This document shows positions 33,604-43,702 of a stretch of 64,000 nucleotides of DNA, in pieces (the stretch's first letter is position 1; every line of letters starts with the position of its first letter). The notes under the pieces were generated by a model, which was given only the letters and a program-made list of their open reading frames with translations, had not been told where the DNA came from and searched no databases. Made by a program: the position numbers and the translations under genes. The stretch is taken from assembly GCA_030522415.1 (NCBI GenBank), contig CM060126.1, positions 1,510,333-1,574,332 of the forward strand, written 5' to 3'. This stretch comes from Channallabes apus (lineage: Eukaryota; Chordata; Actinopteri; Siluriformes; Clariidae).

Positions 33604-34313
33604 TCAAAGTACCAGAGGCGAGTATGGGGGTTGGGTGCGGTATCTACAAGACAACCGAGCATCTGTGCGTCCTGATAGCTCCATGAGACTATTTAAATTG
33701 CTGGGCAGCTCTTGGATGAGCAGGTGATCCTTGATCTCCTCAGAAAGGCAGCGGAGGAAAGAATCATAGAGCGCTTGTGTGTCCCAATTTGTGGATGCGG
33801 CCAGTGTGTGGAACTCAATTGCATAATCATACGCAGAGCGAAGGCCTTGAAGGAGCTCCAGTAATAGCCTGGCGGCGCCCCTGCCAGAGTGGGAGCAGTC
33901 AAACACACTTTTCATCTCCTCAGTGAACAACCTAAAAGTAGAACAACATGGGTCGTTGGTGTCCGAAATAGCGCTTCCCCATTCACGTGCCCATTCGGTT
34001 AGGAGTGTGATCACAAATGCCACTCTGGAGCGTTCAATGGGAAAAGATGATGCTTGGAGTTCCAATAACAGAAAACACTGAAAAACAAAGGAGCGGCAGG
34101 TTCCAGGTGCTCCGGGAGTCTGGGGTCTTGGCTCATAGTGGGCGAAGGAGTCGGAGGAGGTGTAGCTGGAAGTCATTCAGATTGTGAGGAGATGGGGGAG
34201 AGTGTTTGAGGGGGAGAGTGTCTTCTTGGATGCTCTGCTGGTGGGAGCCTAGCAAGGCTCCTTGCTCTGAAAGCACCTGTCTGAGTTGTTCCAAATCTGT
34301 TGGGTTCATCATG
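33604..34313 (-). pseudogene. gag: gag (Ty3 element 2)
   Basis: The start MMNPTDLEQLRQVLSEQGAL (ATG ATG at about 34313) lies 12 bases after the LTR. A frame break follows near 34170. The long frame 34176-33604 then gives EPRPQTPGAPGTCRSFVFQC, RSRVAFVITLLTEWAREWGS, FTEEMKSVFDCSHSGRGAAR and DYAIEFHTLAASTNWDTQAL, the core of a sushi-type gag capsid, ending near LSGRTDARL. About 190 residues stay open, better kept than element 1. Zinc knuckle and protease are absent. Confidence 0.85.
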
Positions 34314-34870
34314 GCCGATGTATACTGTCAGCAGCCAGAGAATACCTGAACCCAAAAGCAGACTGAAGACACAAAAAGCAGTTTATGTTTCTTTTAATGT
34401 GTAAAATAAAATACCTGGTAATCCTGGCAGAGTTGGCAGTGTGTTGCTGTGGTGGCTTGGTGTACGACAAAGGCAGAATCCTGAAAAACCCGGAAGTAGA
34501 TTCTGACAGAGAATCTCCCATGATGATTGTGTCTTTGAGCAAATACAGAGCGCGTGCAGTTGCAGCGTCTGATAGTCCCTCGGTTGATTATTCCGGCACT
34601 AGGTAAAGAGATCCGAGTTGTCATTGAAAGCACTCTTGTCTGTCGTCCTGTCCTGGCTGCGAATGCGGAAATGCTGCGAGCATCCAGGCACACACACAGA
34701 TGTGAATCATAATCAAATAGCGAGAGCGATCAAATCCGGAAGTGTGGTCCAAGATTAAAGGCCGGTAAACATGCAAAGTTATACACAAAGGCAAAATCCG
34801 ACAGCGAGCAATAATCCGAAGGGTGAGACACAAACACGCAAATCCCGAAAATGGGCAGGGTCAAAATATA

Positions 34871-36491
34871 CAGTGGTGTGAAAAACTATTTGCCCCCTTC
34901 CTGATTTCTTGTTCTTTTGCATGTTTGTCACACTTAAATGTTTCTGATCATCAAAAACCGTTAACTATTAGTCAAAGATAACATAATTGAACACAAAATG
35001 CAGTTTTTAAATGAAGGTTTACGTTATTAAGGGAGAAAAAAAACTCCAAATCTACATGGCCCTGTGTGAAAAAGTGATTGCCCCCCTTGTTAAAAAATAA
35101 TTTAACTGTGGTTTATCACACCTGAGTTGAATTTCTGTAGTCACCCCCAGGCCTGATTATTGCCACACCTGTTTCAATCAAGAAATCACTTAAATAGGAG
35201 CTACCTTACACAGAGAAGTAGACCAAAAGCACCTCAAAAGCTAGACATCATGCCAAGATCCAAAGAAATTCAGGAACAAATGAGAACAAAAGTAATTGAG
35301 ATCTATCAGTCTGGTAAAGGTTATAAAGCCATTTCTAAAGCTTTGGGACTCCAGCGAACCACAGTGAGAGCCATTATTCACAAATGGCAAAAACATGGAA
35401 CAGTGGTGAACCTTCCCAGGAGTGGCCGGCCGACCAAAATTACCCCAAGAGCGCAGAGACGACTCATCCGAGAGGCCACAAAAGACCCCAGGACAACATC
35501 TAAAGAACTGCAGGCCTCACTTGCCTCAATTAAGGTCAGTGTTCACGACTCCACCATAAGAAAGAGACTGGGCAAAAACGGCCTGCATGGCAGATTTCCA
35601 AGGCGCAAACCACTTTTAAGCAAAAATAACATTAAGGCTCGTCTCAATTTTGCTAAAAAAACATCTCAATGATTGCCAAGACTTTTGGGAAAATACCTTG
35701 TGGACCGACGAGACAAAAGTTGAACTTTTTGGAAGGTGCGTGTCCCGTTACATCTGGCGTAAAAGTAACACAGCATTTCAGAAAAAGAACATCATACCAA
35801 CAGTAAAATATGGTGGTGGTAGTGTGATGGTCTGGGGTTGTTTTGCTGCTTCAGGACCTGGAAGGCTTGCTGTGATAGATGGAACCATGAATTCTACTGT
35901 CTACCAAAAAATCCTGAAGGAGAATGTCCGGCCATCTGTTCGTCAACTCAAGCTGAAGCGATCTTGGGTGCTGCAGCAGGACAATGACCCAAAACACACC
36001 AGCAAATCCACCTCTGAATGGCTGAAGAAAAACAAAATGAAGACTTTGGAGGGGCCTAGTCAAAGTCCTGACCTGAATCCTATTGAGATGTTGTGGCATG
36101 ACCTTAAAAAGGCGGTTCATGCTAGAAAACCCTCAAATAAAGCTGAATTACAACAATTCTGCAAAGATGAGTGGGCCAAAATTCCTCCAGAGCGCTGTAA
36201 AAGACTCGTTGCAAGTTATCGCAAACGCTTGATTGCAGTTATTGCTGCTAAGGGTGGCCCAACCAGTTATTAGGTTCAGGGGGCAATTACTTTTTCACAC
36301 AGGGCCATGTAGGTTTGGATTTTTTTTCTCCCTAAATAATAAAACCCCTCATTTAAAAACTGCATTTTATGTTTACTTGTGTTACCTTTGACTAATAGTT
36401 AAATGTGTTTGATGATCAGAAACATTTTGTGTGACAAACATGCAAAAGAACAAGAAATCAGGAGGGGGGCAAATAGTTTTTCACACCACTG
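34871..36491 (+). mobile_element. Nearly complete Tc1 transposon
   Basis: 1621 bp between TA duplications (34869-34870 and 36492-36493). Inverted ends of about 215 bp begin CAGTGGTGTGAAAAACTATT. Each end has an outer (GTGTGAAAAACTATTTGCCC) and inner (GTGTGAAAAAGTGATTGCCC) copy of the same motif, the IR/DR layout known from Sleeping Beauty-type elements. The transposase gene is intact except for one extra A. It sits inside the LTR of Ty3 element 2 and is therefore younger than it. Confidence 0.95.
35250..36273 (+). pseudogene. Tc1 transposase, one frameshift
   Basis: DD34E transposase of about 340 residues that would cut and paste its own element. ATG 35250 (MPRSKEIQEQMRTKVIEIYQ) opens the paired helix-turn-helix DNA-binding region (SGKGYKAISKALGLQRTTVR, then GRP.KITPRAQRRLIREA). 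At 35654-35660 a run of seven A, where six are expected, shifts the frame after LNFAKK. The second half continues in the next frame from about 35663 with LWTDETK (first Asp), QQDNDPKHTS (second Asp) and LNPIEMLW (Glu, 34 residues later), and a stop at 36273. No other disabling change is seen. Confidence 0.95.
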
Positions 36492-36699
36492 TAGATAACT
36501 AGGAAAAAAATAGCAGGACAGGACGGACGCAAGTATGATACATCGGCATGGAGTGAAGTTTCCGGCTTCCTTTTAAAGATGCAGGAGAGTAGCTTGATTA
36601 GTGACAGGTGTGCTCAGGTAATTGCCTGGGAGAGCGGGAAACGGCATGTATGGGGGTTATGACCTGGAAGCACTAGGGTGATCAGGCTGGCTTGTGACA

Positions 36700-37130
36700 T
36701 TTTTGTGTAATGATGGATGTTTCTATTCAGTCTTACAATCTCAGGGTGATACTCTCTCCACGCCTGTAAAACGGACCCCCTGTAATGCTGCCATTATTTT
36801 AATGGCTCTTTCTTGAGTTTTGTCCACGATGACTCACACTGCGGCTCGCACCACAGGGTGCAAAACACGCATGGGCCAAATTAATCTCATATTTCTGTTA
36901 ATGAGATGATTATAAAAGAATTACAAGAACATTAGAACTATTTCTAGCTCTTATTCGGTTCATGTTTGGAATCACTGCACTCTGTTGGCAGGATGTTTTT
37001 ATGCTTGTTTTAAGAAAGAAAATCTATATAAAAAAAAAAAGCTAATCAAATGATCCTTCAGTAAATGGTGCTAATTTAAAATAAGAAAAGATAACCTCAG
37101 GAAGTGGGTTTGGTGTTGTTAATAACACTT
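36700..37130. other. Repeat-free block, possible conserved non-coding element
   Basis: Begins right after the Ty3 LTR. Contains TAATGAGATGATTATAAAAG and its imperfect mirror AATTAATCTCAT (36880-36920), paired ATTA/TAAT cores as in homeodomain sites. No open frame. By appearance only. Confidence 0.2.
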
Positions 37131-37489
37131 TGAGACTCACCAGCCAGTTCATTAGGGACACTTTGCAAGGGGTGGGACCCGGTTTGTCATCAAAAACACT
37201 TCATGGCACAGATTCAAAAAGGTCCACCAACCATTCCTTAGAGATTTTGAGTGCATCACACCCTTGCTGGAGATTTGTCAGCTATACATACACGGTGCGA
37301 ATGTCCCGTTCCACCAGATCCCAAAGGTTGGAGACTGTTATTCTGAGTAGATTAACCACCAAATTTGCCAACTTTGGACTTTCTCAATGCACTGGATTAA
37401 GCATCCTCAGGAAAAAACAACTTACAGCTGAATCTGCTGTTGTCCAACTATCGCTGCTCCATTGAGAGCATGTTGACGTACAGTACTAT

Positions 37490-37960
37490 ATCACGTACTG
37501 TATTGCATACCAGCTGTTAGGCAGCAGACAGGAAAGCCCTTCAGAGGGTCATCAAAGTTATTTGCACTACACACACTCCCATCCACACACTTTACAGACT
37601 CAAGTGCACATTACATCATTTTTATTTGTTCCCAAATGCAAAATCTGTACATAGGTCACAATAGCTTTTTAACAAGCAAATATGCAATACTGTCATTTGC
37701 AATATGTCAGCCTTATTTTAATTAAAATCTTTATTGTTATATTTATGGGCAAAGCGTATAAGTTTGCTAGATCACACTGTCCAAATGAGCAATATTGTTG
37801 AATGCAATTTCTGAGCTGCTTTAATATCACAATCGAATAGCACTATCTGATCATTTATTTTAATATTTATGGCTATTCTTAACTGTTTTTATTCCAAATC
37901 TATTGCAAATAGCACCTTAATGCCATTGTACCCTGAAAGAATCTATCTATCTATTCACAT
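37490..37960 (+). mobile_element. LINE 3'-end fragment nested in Tc1
   Basis: AADRKALQRVIKV at about 37512-37555 is the C-terminal region of a fish non-LTR ORF2. It is followed by a 3' UTR and the tail ATGCCATTGTACCCTGAAAG then (AATCT)n. The rest of the ORF is lost. Confidence 0.6.
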
Positions 37961-38456
37961 TCAAGAAACCAGTTAGAGATGATTCAAGTTTTGTGACATG
38001 GTTCATTATCCTAAGGTCATAAATGGATGGACACAGTCAGCAACAATACTCAGGTAGGATACGGCATTTAAATCATGCTTAATTGGTACTAAGTGGCCCA
38101 AAGTGTGCCAAAAAAAACCTCCCCCACACCATTACACCCCCACCAGCAGGCTGGATTGTCAATACACGGCAGGATGGATTCATGGCTTCATGTTGTTGAT
38201 GCCAAATTCTGACCCGATCATCCGAATGTCACAGCAAAAATCTAAACTCATCAAACCAGGCAACGTTTCCCCAGTAATTTAAAATGCAATTTTGCCCATG
38301 TGACTTGTAGCCTCGGTTAGCAGCTATCTGCTTCATGGTTTGACTTGTTGTGTGTTCAGAGACGCTTTTCAGCATACCTCAAGTGTAACGAGATGTTATT
38401 TGATTCATATTGTTTTTTCTATCAGCTCGAACCAGTCTGGCGGTTCGCCTCTGACA

Positions 38457-38651
38457 TCAACGAGGCATTTTCATCCAGAGAACTGCCCTCATGGAGTATT
38501 TTCTCTTTTTCCAACATTCTCTGTAAACCCCAGAGATGGTTGAGTGTGACAATCCCAGTAGCTCAGCAGTTTGGCAAATACTCAGACCGGCCTGTCTGGC
38601 ACCAACAACCATGCCATGTTCAAAGACACTTAAATCACCTTTCTTCCCCAT
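38457..38651 (-). pseudogene. Tc1 transposase N-terminus
   Basis: From ATG 38651 (minus) the frame reads MGKKGDLSVFEHGMVVGARQ then AGLSICQTAELLGLSHSTIS and VYREC, a helix-turn-helix DNA-binding domain. The frame is open further upstream to 38741, but the match to the family starts at MGKKGDLS. It ends at 38457, where the rest of the transposase is out of frame. Confidence 0.8.
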
Positions 38652-38790
38652 TCTGATTCTCGGTTTGAACTTCTTCACCATGTCTACATGGCTCAATGCA
38701 TTGACTTGCTGCCATGTGATTGGTTGGTTAAATATTTGCACAAATAATCAGTTGAACAGGCGTACTTAACGAAGTGACCGATGAGTGTGT

Positions 38791-40182
38791 GTGTAATAAG
38801 GGTGATGTCATATATAATATTAACTACTATAGTAACACTGGGTTACTGGGTGAAGTCATGAATTAGTTCTCGCCTATCTAGTTGAGGAATTGAAAATCAG
38901 TTAATTTAGTTAATGGATGGAACAAATACATAGCAAGTCTTTTATTTTCTGAAGCCAGGGCTAAAACTCGAGAATTCTCAAGGGAACTGTGTACTTCTGT
39001 GCCAAGTTTCTGTACGTGATCTTTAGGAAGCAATCAAGCAGGCATGGTTTGAGCGAGTGACACTAGAGTACTGCAGATTTCTGACTCTCTGCCCAGCCGG
39101 AATCTGCAGGTTTTTGAGAAATTTTGAGATTTCAAATATTGAATTAAAAATTTTTGTCTTAATAATTTTTGCCACCACTCTATATTGTTATGCATACTTT
39201 TTCATCATGTGAAAAAGATGTAAAATTTTACTTTTAAATATGTATCTATATGGTGTATTTTACTTATTCTATACCTATTATATAAATACAGTAATGAATT
39301 TCATGTATTTACTGTATGTACACTATAGTCCTCAAATTCCTATCATTTATTTGTGAACCTTAAGTGACTTACTGTAAAGGACTAGATTTCATCACTGAGC
39401 TCAGTCCAGGTGGAAGCCCAGATATTAAGATAAAATTTAATAAAATTACAATTTAAAATAGCTGTAGATAAAACGATTTTCCTGATAAACTGCTATCCAG
39501 CTGTGTGTTTTTTTTAAATACTGTTTTTAATTATAGCTGAAATGAAGTTTAATAAATTATGATGCTTTAACAGCGCTACATCTTTTCATTATTATGTGGA
39601 ATATTTATGCGGAAAGTCATTTCGTCCTCTTTTTTTTAAGAGGCTTTAGGAATTAAACTTATGCAAATGCACTCTTTTATGCGGCTTGTAAGCAAGCCTA
39701 CATGTAAATCATGGGAAACGAGGGTTTCGCACAACATAGCCATATTGTACGTGCGAAAATAAACTCCCACTCGTGTCTGGGCGCCGAGCCACTCGGAGCT
39801 CCAGCTGAGAAACGCTGAGACGGATAAACCGCTCGGAAATTGCGGACGTGGTTATGATAATCAGAGCTCACATTACATATGGGCTCCTTCTGCAACAGAA
39901 GAAAAGACCATCGTTCATATTTATATGAGTAATAAATTGTAAGGGAATAGTTTTACGATGCATGCACGGGGTAGGAGTGTAAAAGTGAATATGTATGAGA
40001 AAGTTTGGTGTGTTCAGAGTCGGGTTACGCGCACTTGTGCTGGCAGACTGTGGGCTGGTTTGTACTGACAACAACATGAAAGTAACTATACATCGTATGG
40101 TTCATGAATAACTTTAAATAATTTCTGTCATATTTAATTTTCACCTGCACAACACACAAGATGTTATATCATTTCTATCTGT
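38791..40182. other. Unassigned AT-rich stretch
   Basis: No gene or named repeat recognised. 39700-39880 is GC-richer (TCTGGGCGCCGAGCCACTCG), with a 65-residue minus-strand frame of no known family. Confidence 0.35.
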
Positions 40183-40568
40183 TATCGCCCAAATGAGGAT
40201 GGGTTCCCTGTTGAATCTGGTTCCTCTCAAGGTTTCTTCCTAATTCCATCTCAGGGAGTTTTTCCTTGCCACCGTCGCCGTCACCCTTGGCTTGCTCATC
40301 AGAGAAATTTCATTCATTCAATTCAATTCAATTTCACTCATTATTATTATCTGCACATTTTTCTCACACATCCACACTTCCAATTATTTTCTTTTCTATA
40401 ATTATTATTTTTATTTTATTATTATTTTTTATTATTATTTATTGATTTATTTATTTATTTTTAATTTTTTTTTTTTTTTTTTGCTAAATTTCTTTCATTT
40501 TTGTGAAGCTGCTTTGAGACAATGACCATTGTTAAAAGCGTTATATAAATAAAATTGAATTGAATTGA
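40183..40568 (+). mobile_element. L2-like LINE 3' tail fragment
   Basis: Shares CAAATGAGGATGGGTTCCCT, TCAAGGTTTCTTCCTAATTC, AGGGAGTTTTTCCTTGCCAC and the tail GTTATATAAATAAAATTGAA then (GAATT)n with the 3' UTR of the LINE at 30930-32305. It contains T-rich low complexity (40380-40485) and no coding sequence. Confidence 0.85.
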
Positions 40569-41739
40569 ATTGAATAACTGTGACTCCAAACGGATAAACA
40601 ACATACCATTCTTTAATACAACTGTTGATTACTTTGCCATAACCCTCAGCCCTAAAATGTAATTAGAATTACATTTCCACTTAGGCTGCTAATTCAGATG
40701 CCGTGGCATTAACCTCAGCACCCTTCAGTTTTTTTTTTTTTTAATAACGACACAACATACTGCAATAGGTTTTATTTCTCAGAGCTTACAGTCTTGTGCT
40801 TTGTATGAGTGTTTATGAATGTAAGTAGACTCCTGTTGTGTCCATAGCATAGCCGGCTAGCTAGACAAGATATCTTACTTCTGTAGTAACCAGGAAGTCT
40901 GTTTGATTTATGGTAGCTAATTATTTTGCAATTTATGACAAAATTTCAACAATAAATAAAATTATCTCATGGTTTTAAATCATCTGGTCAAAACGGAAGT
41001 TTCATTTGCCACGTTTAATGAAACATTCTTGCAGGATAGTGTGAGCTAAAGTGTGAGCTTCTCTTTGGTGATTAGTCACAATGCGATATTTAAAATGAAA
41101 GCTCGGAGCATGAGAGACAGATGAGATACAGCTCCTGACTAACCTTTCCATTTGGACATTCCAGTTCATTTTTCATGAGCAACTTTAATTTCCTTCCAGA
41201 AGAAAGGCATCCAAAGTAATTTTCCAAAGATGCTGCTAGTTCAAGGTTAGTTTTATCAGCCTTTAGTGGGTTTTTGTTTGGCTTTCTTTCATTTTTTTTA
41301 TGCATTCTCTAACCAATGACAGAAGTGCGAGTTAAGGTTGTGCATGCAGGCCACATGGGAAGAATAGAGTTTTTATAAATGAATAAACAACTAGATAAAT
41401 AAATAAATAAATAAATTGAACAGCCACAACAGGATGTTTGAATTTTCTTTTGGAAATGAATAAAATTATTAGTTTGCATTTTTTTTTATGAATTTGTTTG
41501 TATTTTAGTGCATTCCCCATCACATCTTGTTTACAGTCTTAAGGATTGTTTGCAGAGCGGTCTTTACAAAACAGTTCCCTAGAAAAACAAGAAACATTTG
41601 CTTTCCAAATCAGAGGGAAAACAAGGTTCTGCAGAGGTTCTTTAAAGTAGGATTGGATGATGTACTGGACTTACTGTATCATGCTAAATGTTCTCCTTGT
41701 CTGATACAGAAACACTCAGCTAGGGTTACACATACAGTA
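40569..41739. other. Unassigned non-coding stretch
   Basis: No gene recognised. Short (AAAT)n at about 41395-41412 and poly(T) at 40731-40742. Confidence 0.4.
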
Positions 41740-42298
41740 CACTACCGTTCAAAAGTTTGGGGTCACTTTCTAACTCCATGATGGTTCCTGATTTTAATTT
41801 CATTCTACTGTACATTGTAAAGTTTTGCTGAAAGCGTCCAGAAACTGCATGAATCTCCTTTGAACAGTTGATATTGAGATGTTTCTGCTACTTCTGCTCT
41901 GTAAAGACTTCATAACGCCTCTAATCTGAGCTGCTGTTAATTGGTCATTTTTCAGGCTGATAACTCTAAATGAACTTCTCGTCTGCAGCAGAGGGAGGTT
42001 TTGGTCTCGTCCTCCTGGGACGGCCTTCATGAGAGACAGTTTCATTATGGTGCTGGACGGATTTTGCAAATGCACTTGACACAATACTGTTCTTGCAGGA
42101 ACTATTACAGAAAGGCCGACCTCTGTGTCTTACAATAACAACTAACTGGTGTTTTTCTTGTTGTTACGTAATTACCTAATTCCATATGTGTTATTTTATA
42201 GTTTTGAAATCCACAGTATTGTTGTAGAATGTAGAAAATAAATCACTAAACAAAAACAAAGACATTTGCAAGTGTTCTAAAACTTTTGAACGGTAGTG
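41740..42298. mobile_element. Tc1-derived MITE, copy 2
   Basis: 559 bp between TA duplications (41738-41739 and 42299-42300). Inverted ends CACTACCGTTCAAAAGTTTG / its complement. On the minus strand 42084-41800 codes a remnant of the transposase N-terminal domain (LTAAQIRGVMKSLQS, ISISTVQRRF), so the MITE derives from a Tc1 that lost its catalytic part. About 98 percent identical by eye to copy 1 outside the deletion. Confidence 0.9.
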
Positions 42299-42300
42299 TA

Positions 42301-42524
42301 GATCTTGAGACATTTTCTCAGATAGTGGCCCACACTTAAAAACAATGTTATTCATGTGTTCTTTCTTTAGCCTGCTACATTGGATCTAGTTGAACGCTTT
42401 CTGACACTAAACTATTTAGTTGTAGGCTTTGATGTAGAACTTCTAAGTCTTCCCTCTGAGGGACAAACAGAACAACCCTAGGTTACCAAAAGAATGTAGG
42501 TTTCCACAGTAAGAAAAGACAGCT
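42301..42524. other. Unassigned short spacer
   Basis: Nothing recognised. Confidence 0.35.
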
Positions 42525-42660
42525 CTGTAGTTAGGGAACTGTGGTTAGCACTACAGTATATCCTCACATCTCCAGGGTCAGGGGTTTGAATACTGCCTTA
42601 AGTCTGGGTGTGTGGAGTTCGCATGTACAGGATAAACTCTACAGAAAATGAATGAATGTT
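42525..42660 (+). repeat. tRNA-derived SINE, internally deleted
   Basis: GGTTAGCACTACAG and CCAGGGTCAGGGGTTTGAAT (box B-like) join through GTGGAGTTCGCATGTACAGG directly to the tail GGATAAACTCTACAGAAAAT with (GAAT)2. Same family as at 9111. Confidence 0.75.
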
Positions 42661-43560
42661 AGAATTATAAAATGGTGAAGGAGTTATACAGGTTCTACTT
42701 CAACGTCAACAAGATTTCCCCAAGCGGCCGCAGATAATGTGTGAAACATTTACTTAGAGAAGAGGGTTCTTTAAGGGTTCATTTTAATAATTCAGGGTTC
42801 TTATGAGATAATTAAGATTTTTAAGATGCCTTCATTGGGAATGATATTGAAACGTTCCGGATTCTTGGATCAAGAATCAACTATCCTAAATGTTCAGGAA
42901 ACACTTGCAATGGATGTTTTTTGCACATTCTATCAGAGCGAACGTGCACAACTCCCTCCATTCTTCCCGTGCCTCCTCGGTCCTCTGTAGAACTTCTCAG
43001 TTCTGGTTAGCTCAGGCCTGAGTGGAGAACCTTAGCTCCTGCGGCGTCTTCCGCCCACGCCAGGTTCGAGTCAGCCATGCATGGTCTAGCTAAGCGAAGG
43101 TGATAATTAAACTCGTGTTTCTTTAAATTGGGTTTGAGCATCGGAGCAGAACTCAGGAGGAACCGCTTTAACGCCGCTCCGTGCTCCACTGAGCAATCTC
43201 ATGAGGCCGATTTAGCGAAACATGCAAAGGAAAGTGCAGAACCACTCAGGAACATCTATAAAACGTTCTAAGGTGACAAAGGAGCAGTGTTTCAGGCAGA
43301 CTTTAAACCGGTGTAGGTAGCCGATGTGGCGAGTCAGCAGTGCGCGATTGTGAAAAATGAGCGTCCTAGGAATTGAACATGAGTAATGATGCAGGATCTC
43401 TGAGCAGGAGAACCACATGGGGTGATACTGTAATGATAATTATGCCTCAGTGGTTGTACCTCAGGGACAGGGACAGGGAAGGATACGGGTATTTTACAAA
43501 ATTTAAACGTTAAGGACGTTAAAATGTTTGTAGCATGACTATTTAAAAATTAAATCTTAT
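42661..43560. other. Repeat-free block, possible conserved non-coding element
   Basis: 42900-43430 is GC-balanced, without microsatellites or transposon ends (for example AACGCCGCTCCGTGCTCCAC). Minus-strand frames there are short. No function assigned. Confidence 0.2.
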
Positions 43561-43659
43561 ATATTTTTTGTTTGCTTGCTTGCTAACAAATATTATATAT
43601 TTACTTGGTTACTTTTTCACTTTTTGTTTATTTATTTTAATATTTCTGTTTGCTTCTTT

Positions 43660-43665
43660 GTTTGC

Positions 43666-43700
<35 letters not shown>

Positions 43701-43702
43701 CT
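43660..43702. repeat. (TTTA)n microsatellite
   Basis: About 9 units in a wider T-rich region (43560-43900). Hydrophobic frames over it are artefacts. Confidence 0.9.

Larger units (their letters stand above)
30033..36699 (-). mobile_element. Ty3/gypsy (sushi-like) retrotransposon 2, minus strand, 3' truncated
   Basis: In reading order (right to left): LTR 36699-34326 (split by a Tc1), gag 34313-33604, reverse transcriptase and RNase H 33520-32446, and integrase with C-terminal pol 30922-30033 (split from the rest by an L2-like LINE at 30930-32305). The nucleocapsid and protease segment between gag and RT is missing. No second LTR is found left of 30033, so the 3' end is lost and no target duplication can be read. 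Related to the element at 4193-6936 but with a different LTR. Confidence 0.85.
34326..36699 (-). repeat. LTR of Ty3 element 2, split by a Tc1 transposon
   Basis: On the minus strand it begins TGTCACAAGCC (36699) and ends GGCTGCTGACA (34326). Without the inserted Tc1 the LTR is about 751 bp. A TATA-like TTTAAAA lies at 36577-36571 (minus). About 30 bp downstream is GCCGATGTAT (36547-36538), whose reverse complement ATACATCGGC occurs just inside the internal region (34323-34314). This is the expected self-primer pairing. Confidence 0.8.
37135..38790 (-). mobile_element. Decayed full-length Tc1 with nested LINE tail
   Basis: Left end CTCACCAGCCAGTTCATTAG (37137) and right end GCGTACTTAACGAAGTGACC then GATGAGTG (to about 38788) are inverted matches. 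The transposase on the minus strand is readable in pieces: C-terminal part at 37160-37470, middle at 38080-38450 (region of VMVWG, decayed), N-terminus at 38457-38651. 37490-37960 is foreign LINE sequence. Same lineage as the copy at 12041-12935. Confidence 0.85.
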
